From: Skermanella rosea
GTDB lineage: Bacteria; Pseudomonadota; Alphaproteobacteria; Azospirillales; Azospirillaceae
Assembly (NCBI RefSeq): GCF_016806835.2
Contig: NZ_CP086111.1
Span: 1,471,001-1,535,000, forward strand
DNA length: 64,000 bases
Direction: 5' to 3'
Shown here: piece after piece, positions 38,301-45,770 of the stretch
How the letters are laid out: every line of letters starts with the position of its first letter
Numbering within the stretch: the first letter of the stretch is position 1
Made by a program: the position numbers and the translations under genes
The notes under the pieces: generated by a model
What the model was told of the DNA's origin: nothing
Database searches by the model: none
Seen by the model: only the letters and a program-made list of their open reading frames with translations

Positions 38301-39842
38301 GTGACCCCCGTCGGCTTTGACCGATTTGATCCCGTGGATACTTCGATCGGATCGTCATTCGGGGTTTGGATGTCGATTTTTTCTTCCCTCTCCCATATCC
38401 GGTTGCCTCGCCCTCCCGGACCTTTCCGGTCCCGGCGGCTGGGAACGGTTCGGCCCGACGGCGGCGGCGATGCCCCGGATACCGGTTCCGTCGACCCGCT
38501 CCAGGTCGGCCAGGGCGAGATCTTCCACGAGGTGGGCGAGTTCGGCGGCGACGTGCTGGAGGCGCTGATCGCCGAGGCCGGCGGCGGCAGCGGTGGCGGC
38601 GGGGACCTGGAGTTCGACAGGGATATCCGCCGGCAGGGCGCGGACGCCGAGACCGGTCCGCGCGACTGGGGTCCGGACTATGGCGCCGCCGGTTCGGTCG
38701 CCTCCGGGCTGGATGTCAGGACGCTCGCCACCCGGATGATGATGGCGTTCGGCGTGGCCGATGGCGATTTCGGCAGCGCCGACCCGTTCTTCGATGCGGA
38801 CGGCGCCGACGGCTGGTCCGATCTCCTCCAGGGGGATGCCGGCCCGGCCGGCGGAGTACGGTTCGGCGGCGGTGGCGCGGGCATCGAGGCTGCGGAGGAA
38901 CCCGACCCACCGCACTCCGCCGGCCTGGGCGCGTTGCCGACGCTGCCCGGGCGCGGATGCCTTCCGGACCTGGGCGACGCGCTGGCGGCGAACTCGGGGC
39001 TGCGCGACCGTGCCGCCGCATTCTCGGCCGCGGGGACCGCCGGCGCCGACGCCGGCCTGCTCACCGCGCTGGAGGACGAGGTCACCGGAGTGCTGTACGG
39101 CTGGGCCGGGCTGGACGCCGCTCCCGGCGACGGCCGGGAGGCCGCCTTCCTGGAGAAGTATTTCGGTGTCCATGCCGCCGGCGGGATCGCCGAGGCGCTG
39201 TCGCCCGACGCGATCTCGGAAGTCTTCGGACAAGTCCGCGATGCCGCTATCCTCAAGCTGACCGGGCAGGGCTGCCTGTCCGGCCTGTTCCGCGACCTGG
39301 CCTACGACCCGAAGGCCGATCGGCTGACCGGCAGCGCCGTCATCGACCATGACGGGCTGGCGGCCTTCGGCAACAGCGCGGCGGCCCTGGGTCCGGAAGG
39401 GGAGGCCGGTGCCTGGCAGGCCTTGGCGGCCCTGACCCGCGGATTCGAGGAGGCCCTGGGAGAGGCGGACTCCCTGCCGTCCCTGCTGGGCGCCGTCCTC
39501 GACCGCGGGGCCGACCTCGCCGGCCGCGTCGGGCAGGGGCTCCGGACGCTCGGCATCGACGTCGACAGCGTCAAGCTGAAGCTTCCCGGCGGCGACGAGG
39601 AGGAGACCGCCGAGGCTTCGTCCGAGGAGTTCGGCCCCGGACCGCAGGAGGACGCCGAAACCGCCGAGACCCTGGACTGGAGCCGCCACGATGCCCGCCA
39701 CGACTGGTCCGATCTCGGCGCCGCGCATTCCGGCGAGCGGCACGATGCGGGCGCCTTCATGCTCCACCCCGCCATACCCGACATGTTCGCCTTCACCGGC
39801 ATGCCGATCTTCGACGGCTTTTTCCAGCCCCAGGCGGCCTGA
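38301..39842 (+). CDS. Large acidic hypothetical protein
   Basis: 513 residues from GTG 38301 (an ATG at 38370 is an alternative). Very Asp/Glu/Gly/Ala-rich with almost no lysine, few hydrophobic spans, and a glycine stretch (AGGGSGGGGDLEFDRD). The centre has a helical repeat-like part (LTALEDEVTGVLYGWAGLD, SPDAISEVFGQVRDAAILKL), and the C-terminus is Phe/His-rich (HDARHDWSDLGAAHSGERHD, AIPDMFAFTGMPIFDGFF). I see no known domain. The composition resembles extracellular or calcium-binding secreted proteins, but no signal peptide is clear. It directly precedes the chemotaxis receptor. Confidence 0.6.
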   Translation: MTPVGFDRFDPVDTSIGSSFGVWMSIFSSLSHIRLPRPPGPFRSRRLGTVRPDGGGDAPDTGSVDPLQVGQGEIFHEVGEFGGDVLEALIAEAGGGSGGGGDLEFDRDIRRQGADAETGPRDWGPDYGAAGSVASGLDVRTLATRMMMAFGVADGDFGSADPFFDADGADGWSDLLQGDAGPAGGVRFGGGGAGIEAAEEPDPPHSAGLGALPTLPGRGCLPDLGDALAANSGLRDRAAAFSAAGTAGADAGLLTALEDEVTGVLYGWAGLDAAPGDGREAAFLEKYFGVHAAGGIAEALSPDAISEVFGQVRDAAILKLTGQGCLSGLFRDLAYDPKADRLTGSAVIDHDGLAAFGNSAAALGPEGEAGAWQALAALTRGFEEALGEADSLPSLLGAVLDRGADLAGRVGQGLRTLGIDVDSVKLKLPGGDEEETAEASSEEFGPGPQEDAETAETLDWSRHDARHDWSDLGAAHSGERHDAGAFMLHPAIPDMFAFTGMPIFDGFFQPQAA

Positions 39843-39846
39843 GCGA

Positions 39847-39861
39847 TTAAGCCTCGTTTAA
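39847..39861. promoter_or_regulatory. Candidate CtrA site upstream of the chemotaxis receptor
   Basis: TTAA (39847-39850), 7 bases, TTAA (39858-39861) is an exact match to the CtrA consensus TTAA-N7-TTAA. It is 74 bases before the receptor gene; CtrA commonly controls motility and chemotaxis in this class. Confidence 0.5.
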
Positions 39862-39934
39862 TAAAATGCGCCGAAGATTTCGAAACGGATACGTTGCCGC
39901 CTGAAACAATCAAGAAATACGGGCTTGCCGGCTG

Positions 39935-41326
39935 ATGGACACCATGATGAACGAAAAGTCGTTCCTGATCGGCGCGGTCGCGCAGGAGGCGGGAACGCTC
40001 GGCATCGAGATCGCCGATGTCGCCGGCAGCGTGGAGGACGTCAGCTCGCGCATGACCAAGAAGGCGGCGGTCTTCGTCGACCTGCGCGACGCCGCGGCCG
40101 GCATGTCGGAAAGCAGCGCCGGCATCCAGTCCGCGGCCAAGGCCACCCGCTCCGTCGCCCGGGACGCCCTCTCCGAGGTCGAGGGCTCGCGCGGCCGGCT
40201 GCGCGAGTCCCTGGAGGACATCGGCGCGCTAGTAGAGGGCGTCACCGGCATGGAGCGCCAGCTCGGCGGGCTGCGGGAGGCCCTGATCCGGATCGGCAAG
40301 GTAGCCCAGGAGATCAATGCCATCGCCAAGCGGACCAACCTGCTGGCGCTGAACGCGACGATCGAGGCGGCGCGCGCGGGAGAGGCCGGCCGGGGCTTCG
40401 CCGTGGTCGCCGGGGAAGTCAAGGCGCTCGCCTCCAAGACGGGCGAGGCCACCGCCGACATCGACGCCACCCTGCGCTTCCTCAACGAGCAGGCCCGCCT
40501 GCTGCTCGCCGAGAGTTCCGAGAGCATGGAGAAGGCGAAGGCCGTGGGAACGGGCACCAAGGCGCTCGGCACCATGATCGACACCGTGGGGTCAGCGATG
40601 GTCCAGGTCGACCGCGAGACCACGCGGATCGACGACGCCGCCACGGCCATCCGCGAAAGCTCCCGCCGGGTAGAGGAGCAGATCGCCGACATGGCGGGCG
40701 ACGTGGAACTGTCCAGCGGCGACCTCAACGCGACCCGCGACCGGGTGATCCGGCTGCTGGGCGTCAGCGAGCGGCTGATCGGGATCACCGCCGAACTGGA
40801 CGTGGAGACGATCGACACCCCCTTCATCCGCCATGCCCGGAACGCCGCGGCGCGGATCTCGGCCCTGTTCGAGGACGCCGTCCGCTCCGGGCGCCTGAGC
40901 GCCGACGCCCTGTTCGACGAGAGCTACCAGCCGATCCCGGGGACCAATCCCCAGCAGGTCCGAACCCGCTTCACGGAGTTCACCGACCTTGTCCTGCCCG
41001 GGATACAGGAGGCGATGCTGACCGCAGACCCCCGCATCGTGTTCTGCGTGACGGTCGACCGCAACGGCTACCTGCCGACCCACAATGCCAAGTTCTCCAA
41101 GCCGCACGGCTCCGACGTCGCCTGGAACACCGCCAACGGCCGCAACCGGCGCATGTTCAACGACCGCGTCGGCCTCGCCGCCGGCCGCAACACGCGGCCC
41201 TTCCTGCTCCAGACCTACCGCCGCGACATGGGCGGCGGACAGTATTGCCTGATGAAGGACGTCTCCGCCCCGGTCACCGTCCTGGGCCGGCACTGGGGCG
41301 GCCTGCGGCTGGCCTACACGGTCTGA
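39935..41326 (+). CDS. Cytoplasmic methyl-accepting chemotaxis receptor with C-terminal sensor
   Basis: 463 residues, no membrane span. The signalling hairpin is N-terminal: [20 protein letters not shown], then [20 protein letters not shown] and [20 protein letters not shown], the diagnostic MCP tip binding CheA/CheW, flanked by Ala/Glu/Asp-rich coiled coil. The C-terminal about 150 residues form a small sensor domain: [60 protein letters not shown] and [20 protein letters not shown]. This reversed order suggests a soluble receptor sensing a cytosolic signal. A 9-bp hairpin terminator follows. Confidence 0.87.
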   Translation: MDTMMNEKSFLIGAVAQEAGTLGIEIADVAGSVEDVSSRMTKKAAVFVDLRDAAAGMSESSAGIQSAAKATRSVARDALSEVEGSRGRLRESLEDIGALVEGVTGMERQLGGLREALIRIGKVAQEINAIAKRTNLLALNATIEAARAGEAGRGFAVVAGEVKALASKTGEATADIDATLRFLNEQARLLLAESSESMEKAKAVGTGTKALGTMIDTVGSAMVQVDRETTRIDDAATAIRESSRRVEEQIADMAGDVELSSGDLNATRDRVIRLLGVSERLIGITAELDVETIDTPFIRHARNAAARISALFEDAVRSGRLSADALFDESYQPIPGTNPQQVRTRFTEFTDLVLPGIQEAMLTADPRIVFCVTVDRNGYLPTHNAKFSKPHGSDVAWNTANGRNRRMFNDRVGLAAGRNTRPFLLQTYRRDMGGGQYCLMKDVSAPVTVLGRHWGGLRLAYTV

Positions 41327-41327
41327 G

Positions 41328-41361
41328 GAGCCCGGCACGCTGATTCGTCCGCGCCGGGCTC
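41328..41361. terminator. Hairpin terminator after the chemotaxis receptor
   Basis: GAGCCCGGC (41328-41336) pairs perfectly with GCCGGGCTC (41353-41361); the stem begins 2 bases after the stop codon. There is no T-run. Confidence 0.5.
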
Positions 41362-41412
41362 GCAAAGCACTGGAATCTAGGCTAGATTTCCTTAAGCTCT
41401 GGTCCTTGGTCC

Positions 41413-41495
41413 TATAATTGCCGCTGCATCATGCGAAAACGCAGGAATATCCGCTGATCTCTTCCTGTTCTCGGGCGCTTCCTTGCGAATTTGCA
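41413..41495 (+). promoter_or_regulatory. Promoter and paired operators of the S24-like regulator
   Basis: A perfect TATAAT (41413-41418) with a weak CTTAAG -35 (41391-41396) lies upstream of two similar palindromes, TGCGAAAACGCA (41432-41443) and TGCGAATTTGCA (41484-41495). The same TGCG-N4-CGCA pattern occurs in pairs at two downstream promoters, so this looks like autoregulation. Confidence 0.7.
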
Positions 41496-41544
41496 TGATT
41501 GTCATCATGGTGCCGCGGTTTTTCGCAGTCGGGGAAATTGGCCA

Positions 41545-42195
41545 ATGCAGCAGATCAGGGAGTCGCTCCACCGCTGGCTTCGGTCCGTGATGGAGGAGCG
41601 GGGCTGGACGGCTGCCACCTGGGCCAAGCGCGCCGACGTGACCGCGACCAACCTGACCCGCTTCCTCAAGGACCCCGAGGGGGCCAGCCTGCCCAGCGCC
41701 GAGACCATCGGACGGCTCGCCTTCGCCGCCGGGTCGGAGCCGCGCTTCCTGTCCAGCAACCAGCCCTCGACCTCCTCCTGCCGGGTCCCCGTGCTCAGCC
41801 ACGAGCAGATCCGGACCGTCATGGACCTGCCGCGCGCCGGGGCGGCGGAGTACCTGGCCGATGCCCTGCGCCGGGGCGCCCCGTGCGTCCTGATGGACCG
41901 GCCGACCTCCCCCCGCGCCTTCGGGCTCCAGATCACCTCGCTGCACATGAACGCGGGCGGACTGCTGCCCCAGGACCAGATCGTGATCGAGCCGGTCGAC
42001 CATGTCCCGCCGCGCAAGGGCGACATGGTGATCACGATCGACGGCACGTCGCTGTGCGCCTACCGCTATTACCACCCCCAGCTCGTCCCGATCAGCACCG
42101 ATCCCCATTGCTGCCCGATGGTCATCGACGGCGCCGAGATGGTCGGCGTCGCGATCCTCGTGGTACGCCCCCTGAGGGTCGAACTGATGAGTTGA
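41545..42195 (+). CDS. LexA/CI-like regulator with a degenerate S24 domain
   Basis: 216 residues from ATG 41545 (GGGGAA at 41531-41536). An N-terminal helix-turn-helix of about 60 residues (ERGWTAATWAKRADVTATNL, TRFLKDPEGASLPSAETI) leads, via a linker, to a C-terminal LexA/CI-type S24 fold: FGLQITSLHMNAGGLLPQDQ, VPPRKGDMVITIDG, LCAYRYY and VGVAILVV. The serine of VxGxSM aligns with H134 and the lysine of VKR aligns with Y173, so the catalytic Ser-Lys dyad is missing. It therefore should not self-cleave, unlike LexA or phage CI. It most likely binds the TGCG-N4-CGCA palindromes in its own and the next two promoters; the effector is unknown. Confidence 0.75.
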   Translation: MQQIRESLHRWLRSVMEERGWTAATWAKRADVTATNLTRFLKDPEGASLPSAETIGRLAFAAGSEPRFLSSNQPSTSSCRVPVLSHEQIRTVMDLPRAGAAEYLADALRRGAPCVLMDRPTSPRAFGLQITSLHMNAGGLLPQDQIVIEPVDHVPPRKGDMVITIDGTSLCAYRYYHPQLVPISTDPHCCPMVIDGAEMVGVAILVVRPLRVELMS

Positions 42196-42253
42196 CCGGG
42201 CGCCGCCGGCCCCTCTGAAACCCTCCCTCGGGCCTGCAAGATTCCTCCCCGCA

Positions 42254-42268
42254 GTTCTCATTTTGTTC
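42254..42268 (+). promoter_or_regulatory. LexA (SOS) box upstream of the exonuclease operon
   Basis: GTTC (42254-42257), TCATTTT, GTTC (42265-42268) is an exact GTTC-N7-GTTC LexA operator. It is about 95 bases before the exonuclease start, next to the operator pair described separately. Confidence 0.8.
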
Positions 42269-42277
42269 TTTGTTAAA

Positions 42278-42343
42278 TGCGAAATCGCAGTTAACATTGG
42301 CGGAGCTATGCCCATATAGGGATGACTCAAATGCGAAGCTGCA
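42278..42343 (+). promoter_or_regulatory. Promoter flanked by paired palindromic operators
   Basis: TGCGAAATCGCA (42278-42289) and TGCGAAGCTGCA (42332-42343) bracket a candidate promoter, -35 TTAACA (42291-42296) and -10 TATAGG (42315-42320), 18 bases apart. A protein binding both sites would cover the polymerase site. Confidence 0.7.
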
Positions 42344-42362
42344 GCGGGTCAGGGATCGACAG

Positions 42363-43271
42363 ATGGCTTTGTCCAAGGATCAGGTAGAATTCCGGGCCCG
42401 CCGCCTGGGCTCCAGCGACGCGGTCCGCGTGATGGCGGGCCACTGGGTGGAGCTGTGGCGCGAGAAGACCGGCCGGGCCGCCCCGCCCCGGCTGGACTTC
42501 GTGCCCGCCGTCCAGATCGGGATCGCGACCGAGCCGCTGCACGCCCGCTTCTATACCTATCGCACTGGGATCGGAGCCTATCCGGCCGGCCACCGCACCC
42601 ACGTGCATCCCGACCACGACCATATCGTCGCCAACCTGGACTTCCTGACCTGGAGCGTCCCGCCGGCCGACCCGGCGATGGCCCCGGACACGATCCTGGA
42701 AGCCAAGTTCCATTCCGGCTTCAAGACCGACGAGGATCTGGCGGAACAATATTACTGGCAGATGCAGCACCAGATGATGGTGTCGGGCCTGGCCCGGTGC
42801 GTCCTCTCCGTGCTCCGCCCGTCCGGCTATTCCTTCCTGACCGTCGACCGGAACGAGGTGGACGCCGCCCTGCTGCTGGAGACCATCCAGGCCTTCTGGT
42901 GGCACGTCGAGAACGACCTGGAGCCGGCCGACCCGCTGCCGGTGGAGGCACCCGACTTCGACGACATGGGCGTGCTCGACATGTCCATGCACAACCGGTT
43001 CGTCGCGGTCGGCGACGTCCTGGTCAGCAACCACGACGGCGTCCAGGCCTACCGCGCGGCCGAGGCCGAGCTGAAGGCTCTGATGCCCGAGCGGGCCAAG
43101 GTCGCCTACGTCCCGGCCGCCGCCGAAGCCCGGGGCATCGTGATCAGCCGCTCGCGCGACGGCAGGCTGTCGATCCGCGTCGGCGAACTGCCGAGGAAGT
43201 ACCGGGCCCGGGCGCGCACATGGCTGCCGGACCACGCGCCCGACTTTCTGCCCGACCTGATGAACGACTGA
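42363..43271 (+). CDS. YqaJ-type viral exonuclease/recombinase
   Basis: 302 residues from ATG 42363 (upstream codons to 42270 lie over the operators). It starts FRARRLGSSDAVRVMAGHWV, the typical GxSD opening of YqaJ/lambda-exonuclease-family nucleases. Then IGIATEPLHARFYTYRTGIG, HPDHDHIVANLDFLTWSV (catalytic Asp region), ILEAKFHSGFK (the E-x-K motif) and EQYYWQMQHQMMVSG (the Q residue). The active-site set D, E-x-K, Q is complete. It degrades one strand of dsDNA 5'-3' for single-strand annealing; the C-terminal tail is divergent. It is first in an operon with the annealing protein and SSB. Confidence 0.82.
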   Translation: MALSKDQVEFRARRLGSSDAVRVMAGHWVELWREKTGRAAPPRLDFVPAVQIGIATEPLHARFYTYRTGIGAYPAGHRTHVHPDHDHIVANLDFLTWSVPPADPAMAPDTILEAKFHSGFKTDEDLAEQYYWQMQHQMMVSGLARCVLSVLRPSGYSFLTVDRNEVDAALLLETIQAFWWHVENDLEPADPLPVEAPDFDDMGVLDMSMHNRFVAVGDVLVSNHDGVQAYRAAEAELKALMPERAKVAYVPAAAEARGIVISRSRDGRLSIRVGELPRKYRARARTWLPDHAPDFLPDLMND

Positions 43272-43290
43272 GCGTTGGAGAAACCGTCCC

Positions 43291-44061
43291 ATGCCACGAG
43301 CAAGGAGGCCGGCCGACGGGCCGGAAACGGAGACCATGACCACCGGGATGCCGGGCGACACCATCGTGCGCGACAACCTTGAATTCTGGAACGCGCTGAA
43401 GCGCACGGACCCCAAGGCGACCAAGCCGTTCCAGCGCGCCGGCGGCTTCCGCGGCACCCAGATCGACCCGGCCTGGCGGCTCCAGATGATGACCGAGGTG
43501 TTCGGCCCGGTCGGCAAGGGCTGGGGCTACGAGCAGCTGGAATGGACCATCGCCGAGCGCATGGTCTTCATCTGCTGCCGCGTCTGGTACGTCGATCCGG
43601 AGACCGGCGAGAAGCATTTCACCGGCCCGCAATGGGGCGGCACCGAGATGGTCCGGCGCAACCGCGACGGCACCGAGCGCCCGGACGACGAGTGCTTCAA
43701 GATGTCGATGACCGACGCCATCGGCAAATGCATGCTCCAGATCGGCCTGGCCGCCGACATCTATCTCGGCCAGTTCGACGACAGCAAGTACCGCGAGGAG
43801 TCCGAGACAATCTACGCCGTCAAGGCCAACCCCGACCTGCAGCCCGCCGGGATCGCCAAGCTGGAGGCGGAGATCCGGGACAAGCTGGCGGAGGTCGAGG
43901 ACCTGGAAGCCCTGGACGACCTGTGGCGCAGCGGGATCAACGCCCGCATCCGCGAGATCGGCGCGGTCGACAAGGCGGCGCAGAACCGCATGATCACCTG
44001 CTTCTCGCAGAAGAAGAACGAAATCCTGAAACGAGAGGAGAGCGACCGCGAGGCGGCCTGA
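43291..44061 (+). CDS. Putative Rad52/Sak-like single-strand annealing protein
   Basis: 256 residues. The conserved core reads TKPFQRAGGFRGTQIDPAW, TEVFGPVGKGWGYEQLEW and CFKMSMTDAIGKCMLQIG, AADIYLGQFDDSKY. I recognise this as the pattern of a group of phage-encoded Rad52-superfamily/Sak-like recombination proteins, but it is not a textbook family. Between exonuclease and SSB an annealase (Red-beta/RecT equivalent) is expected, which strengthens the call. The C-terminal 80 residues are helical (LEAEIRDKLAEVEDLEALDD). Two possible starts: 43291 or 43336. Confidence 0.6.
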   Translation: MPRARRPADGPETETMTTGMPGDTIVRDNLEFWNALKRTDPKATKPFQRAGGFRGTQIDPAWRLQMMTEVFGPVGKGWGYEQLEWTIAERMVFICCRVWYVDPETGEKHFTGPQWGGTEMVRRNRDGTERPDDECFKMSMTDAIGKCMLQIGLAADIYLGQFDDSKYREESETIYAVKANPDLQPAGIAKLEAEIRDKLAEVEDLEALDDLWRSGINARIREIGAVDKAAQNRMITCFSQKKNEILKREESDREAA

Positions 44062-44093
44062 GGCAGCACTCCCGGTCCCCGAAGAGGCAAGCC

Positions 44094-44495
44094 ATGTACC
44101 AACGTTTCATCGCCGTCGGCCGCCTGGGCCGCGATCCCGAGATCACCACGACGGCCGGCGGCGCCCGCATGGCGAGCTTCAGCCTGGCTACCAGCGAAGT
44201 CGCCAAGGGCGAGGAGCGGGCGGAGTGGCACCGCTGCGTCGTCTGGGACGAGAAGCTGGTCGACGTGATCGCCCGGCGTGCCCGCAAGGGCACCCTGGTG
44301 GCCCTGGAAGGCCAGGTCCGGACCCGCCGCTGGAACAGCAAGGACGGCCGCGAGAACCACACGACGGAGGTCGTGCTGGACCGCTTCACCAGCCGGTTCC
44401 AGATCCTGTCCGGCGCCAAGCCGCAGGACGACGTGGTCGAAGCGAACCAGCCGGTTTTCGACAAGAGATTCGCCTTCGACGAGCTGCCATTTTGA
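44094..44495 (+). CDS. ssb: Single-stranded DNA-binding protein (SSB), phage-like
   Basis: 133 residues, shorter than the housekeeping SSB. OB-fold signature: MYQRFIAVGRLGRDPEITTT, MASFSLATSE, EWHRCVVWDEKLVDVIARRA, GTLVALEGQVRTRRW. It ends FDKRFAFDELPF, the acidic-tip motif (DELPF) that recruits RecO, PriA, Exo I and other partners. Its position after the annealase completes a nuclease-annealase-SSB module. Start 44094 is set by the OB-fold; GAAGAGGC precedes it. Confidence 0.88.
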   Translation: MYQRFIAVGRLGRDPEITTTAGGARMASFSLATSEVAKGEERAEWHRCVVWDEKLVDVIARRARKGTLVALEGQVRTRRWNSKDGRENHTTEVVLDRFTSRFQILSGAKPQDDVVEANQPVFDKRFAFDELPF

Positions 44496-44499
44496 TGAC

Positions 44500-44554
44500 T
44501 GCGATATCGCAATTTTCGGCGGCGACACCATCTATAATCGGCTGCGCAAGCGCA
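44500..44554 (+). promoter_or_regulatory. Promoter flanked by paired operators, small-gene operon
   Basis: Perfect palindromes TGCGATATCGCA (44500-44511) and TGCGCAAGCGCA (44543-44554) bracket a perfect TATAAT (44533-44538). This is the third promoter of the window with the same site pair. The -35 is not clear. Confidence 0.75.
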
Positions 44555-44594
44555 GCTCCCCGCTAGGGGAAGCCGCACCGGAGTATCCTCCGCC

Positions 44595-44933
44595 ATGACG
44601 ATGATAGCTTCTTCCAACAAGATCGACTCCACCCCCGGCGAGCTGTTCCGCTCCCCCAGCGGGCTGCTGACCCGCACCGCCTGGGAAGACGAACTGGAAA
44701 GCACGTTCGACCAGATGCCGCGCTGGTACCGTTCCGCGGCGGAGCGAGACCGCCGGTTCGCCCGCTGGGTCCATGCGGAGGCCAAGGGCCTCGCCTGCCA
44801 TCTCGACCGCCTGCTGCGCCCGGACACCAAGCCCGCGCTGGCGCGCCATCTCAGGGCGGTCTCCGAAGCCCTGTGGGCCGACGCCGAATGGGCGCGCCAC
44901 CGGATCGACGGCAGCCTGGACGAGGCGGCGTAA
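44595..44933 (+). CDS. Hypothetical protein of the operator-controlled operon
   Basis: 112 residues from ATG 44595, MTMIASSNKIDSTPGELFRS. The rest is helical and rich in Arg, Trp, Ala (WEDELESTFDQMPRWYRSA, HLDRLLRPDTKPALARHLR, SLDEAA end). No known domain. It is the first gene after a promoter with two regulator operators, so its expression is likely tied to the recombination genes. It may be a DNA-binding or adaptor protein; no evidence for either. Confidence 0.55.
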   Translation: MTMIASSNKIDSTPGELFRSPSGLLTRTAWEDELESTFDQMPRWYRSAAERDRRFARWVHAEAKGLACHLDRLLRPDTKPALARHLRAVSEALWADAEWARHRIDGSLDEAA

Positions 44934-44952
44934 GATGCGAAGGAAGTCTGAA

Positions 44953-45258
44953 ATGACCATAGAGCAATTGCAGAAGCGCCTACGCGAGGCCCACGCCCGC
45001 ATCGGTTTCGAGGGCCGCTTCGCCTTCACCATCGGACAGCAGGCCGCCGATGGCTGCTATATCACGCACTGGTTCCGGCCGACGCCCTACGCCTTCGAGG
45101 ACTGCAGGTCGGTCGGGGCCGGCACGGTCGCTGACTGCATCGCGGCGCTGGACCGCTACGTCGCGGATTATCCCAGGCCCATGACCAACGAGGAAGTCGG
45201 CATGACCCTGGGTATCATCCCGCCCCACGAGGAGCGTTACAAGGTCGCGGCGGAATGA
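44953..45258 (+). CDS. Hypothetical protein
   Basis: 101 residues from ATG 44953, chosen because AAGGAAG (44939-44945) is correctly spaced; ATG 44935 (overlapping the preceding stop) is an alternative. It starts MTIEQLQKRLREAHARIGFE, with later SVGAGTVADCIAALDRYVAD. Small alpha/beta protein, no recognised family, second gene of the same operon. Its last codons overlap a convergent gene. Confidence 0.55.
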   Translation: MTIEQLQKRLREAHARIGFEGRFAFTIGQQAADGCYITHWFRPTPYAFEDCRSVGAGTVADCIAALDRYVADYPRPMTNEEVGMTLGIIPPHEERYKVAAE

Positions 45259-45557
45259 CCGCCGCCCTCGTAACGGTACCGGCCGGGCCGGGCCGGCCTC
45301 AGCCCCTCGTAGCGTGACGCGTACTTGCCCACGTAACCCTTCATGCAGGCGCGGTGGAACCGCTGCGACTGGGTCTTCCAGTCGTCGCCGGGCCGGACCC
45401 AGCTGACATAGGTCGTGCCGGTCCTCCGGTCGGTCCGCAGGTAGCGGCCCATTCCCTTGTCGCCCGCCACCCACTGGCCCGGCTGCAGATGCAGGGCTCC
45501 GGCGGACAGCAGCAGGGAAACCTGCGGCGTCATGTCGATGGTCGGTAGGTATCTCAT
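45237..45557 (-). CDS. Hypothetical protein, convergent to the previous gene
   Basis: 106 residues, MRYLPTIDMTPQVSLLLSAG with later LQPGQWVAGDKGMGRYLRTD, YVSWVRPGDDWKTQSQRFHR. Basic and Trp/Tyr/Arg-rich, as in small DNA- or RNA-binding proteins, but no family is recognised. The 3' ends of this gene and its neighbour overlap by 22 bases. Its start lies close to the LexA box at 45709, in the divergent gap. Confidence 0.5.
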   Translation of the reverse strand: MRYLPTIDMTPQVSLLLSAGALHLQPGQWVAGDKGMGRYLRTDRRTGTTYVSWVRPGDDWKTQSQRFHRACMKGYVGKYASRYEGLRPARPGRYRYEGGGHSAATL

Positions 45558-45703
45558 CTATAGTGCCTCTCCTGGAAATGTCCACGGAACAGGCATGCCC
45601 AAGGCCGACGGCCATGGCGGCGCGCCAAGGCGGTCGGGACGGAAACGGCAGCTTTCGGGGACGGCTTATATGTGGTGTTTCTTGTGCATATTTCAAGAAG
45701 CAT

Positions 45704-45732
45704 TGTCAGAACAAAGCATGAACTTGTAAGCT
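45704..45732 (+). promoter_or_regulatory. LexA box between divergent genes, upstream of the recD2 operon
   Basis: GAAC (45709-45712), 7 bases, GAAC (45720-45723) is an exact GTTC-N7-GTTC LexA box on the minus strand. It falls between a candidate -35 TTGTCA (45704-45709) and a -10-like region (45725-45732) for the rightward gene, so LexA should repress it. Confidence 0.75.
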
Positions 45733-45770
45733 GCCCGAAGGCCCCTTTCGAGATTTTGGAACAGGAAAAC

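Noticed and set aside
41467-41481. GTTC-N7-CTTC near the S24 regulator as a fourth LexA box
   Set aside because: One half-site differs from GTTC, so it is too weak to claim next to the exact boxes.
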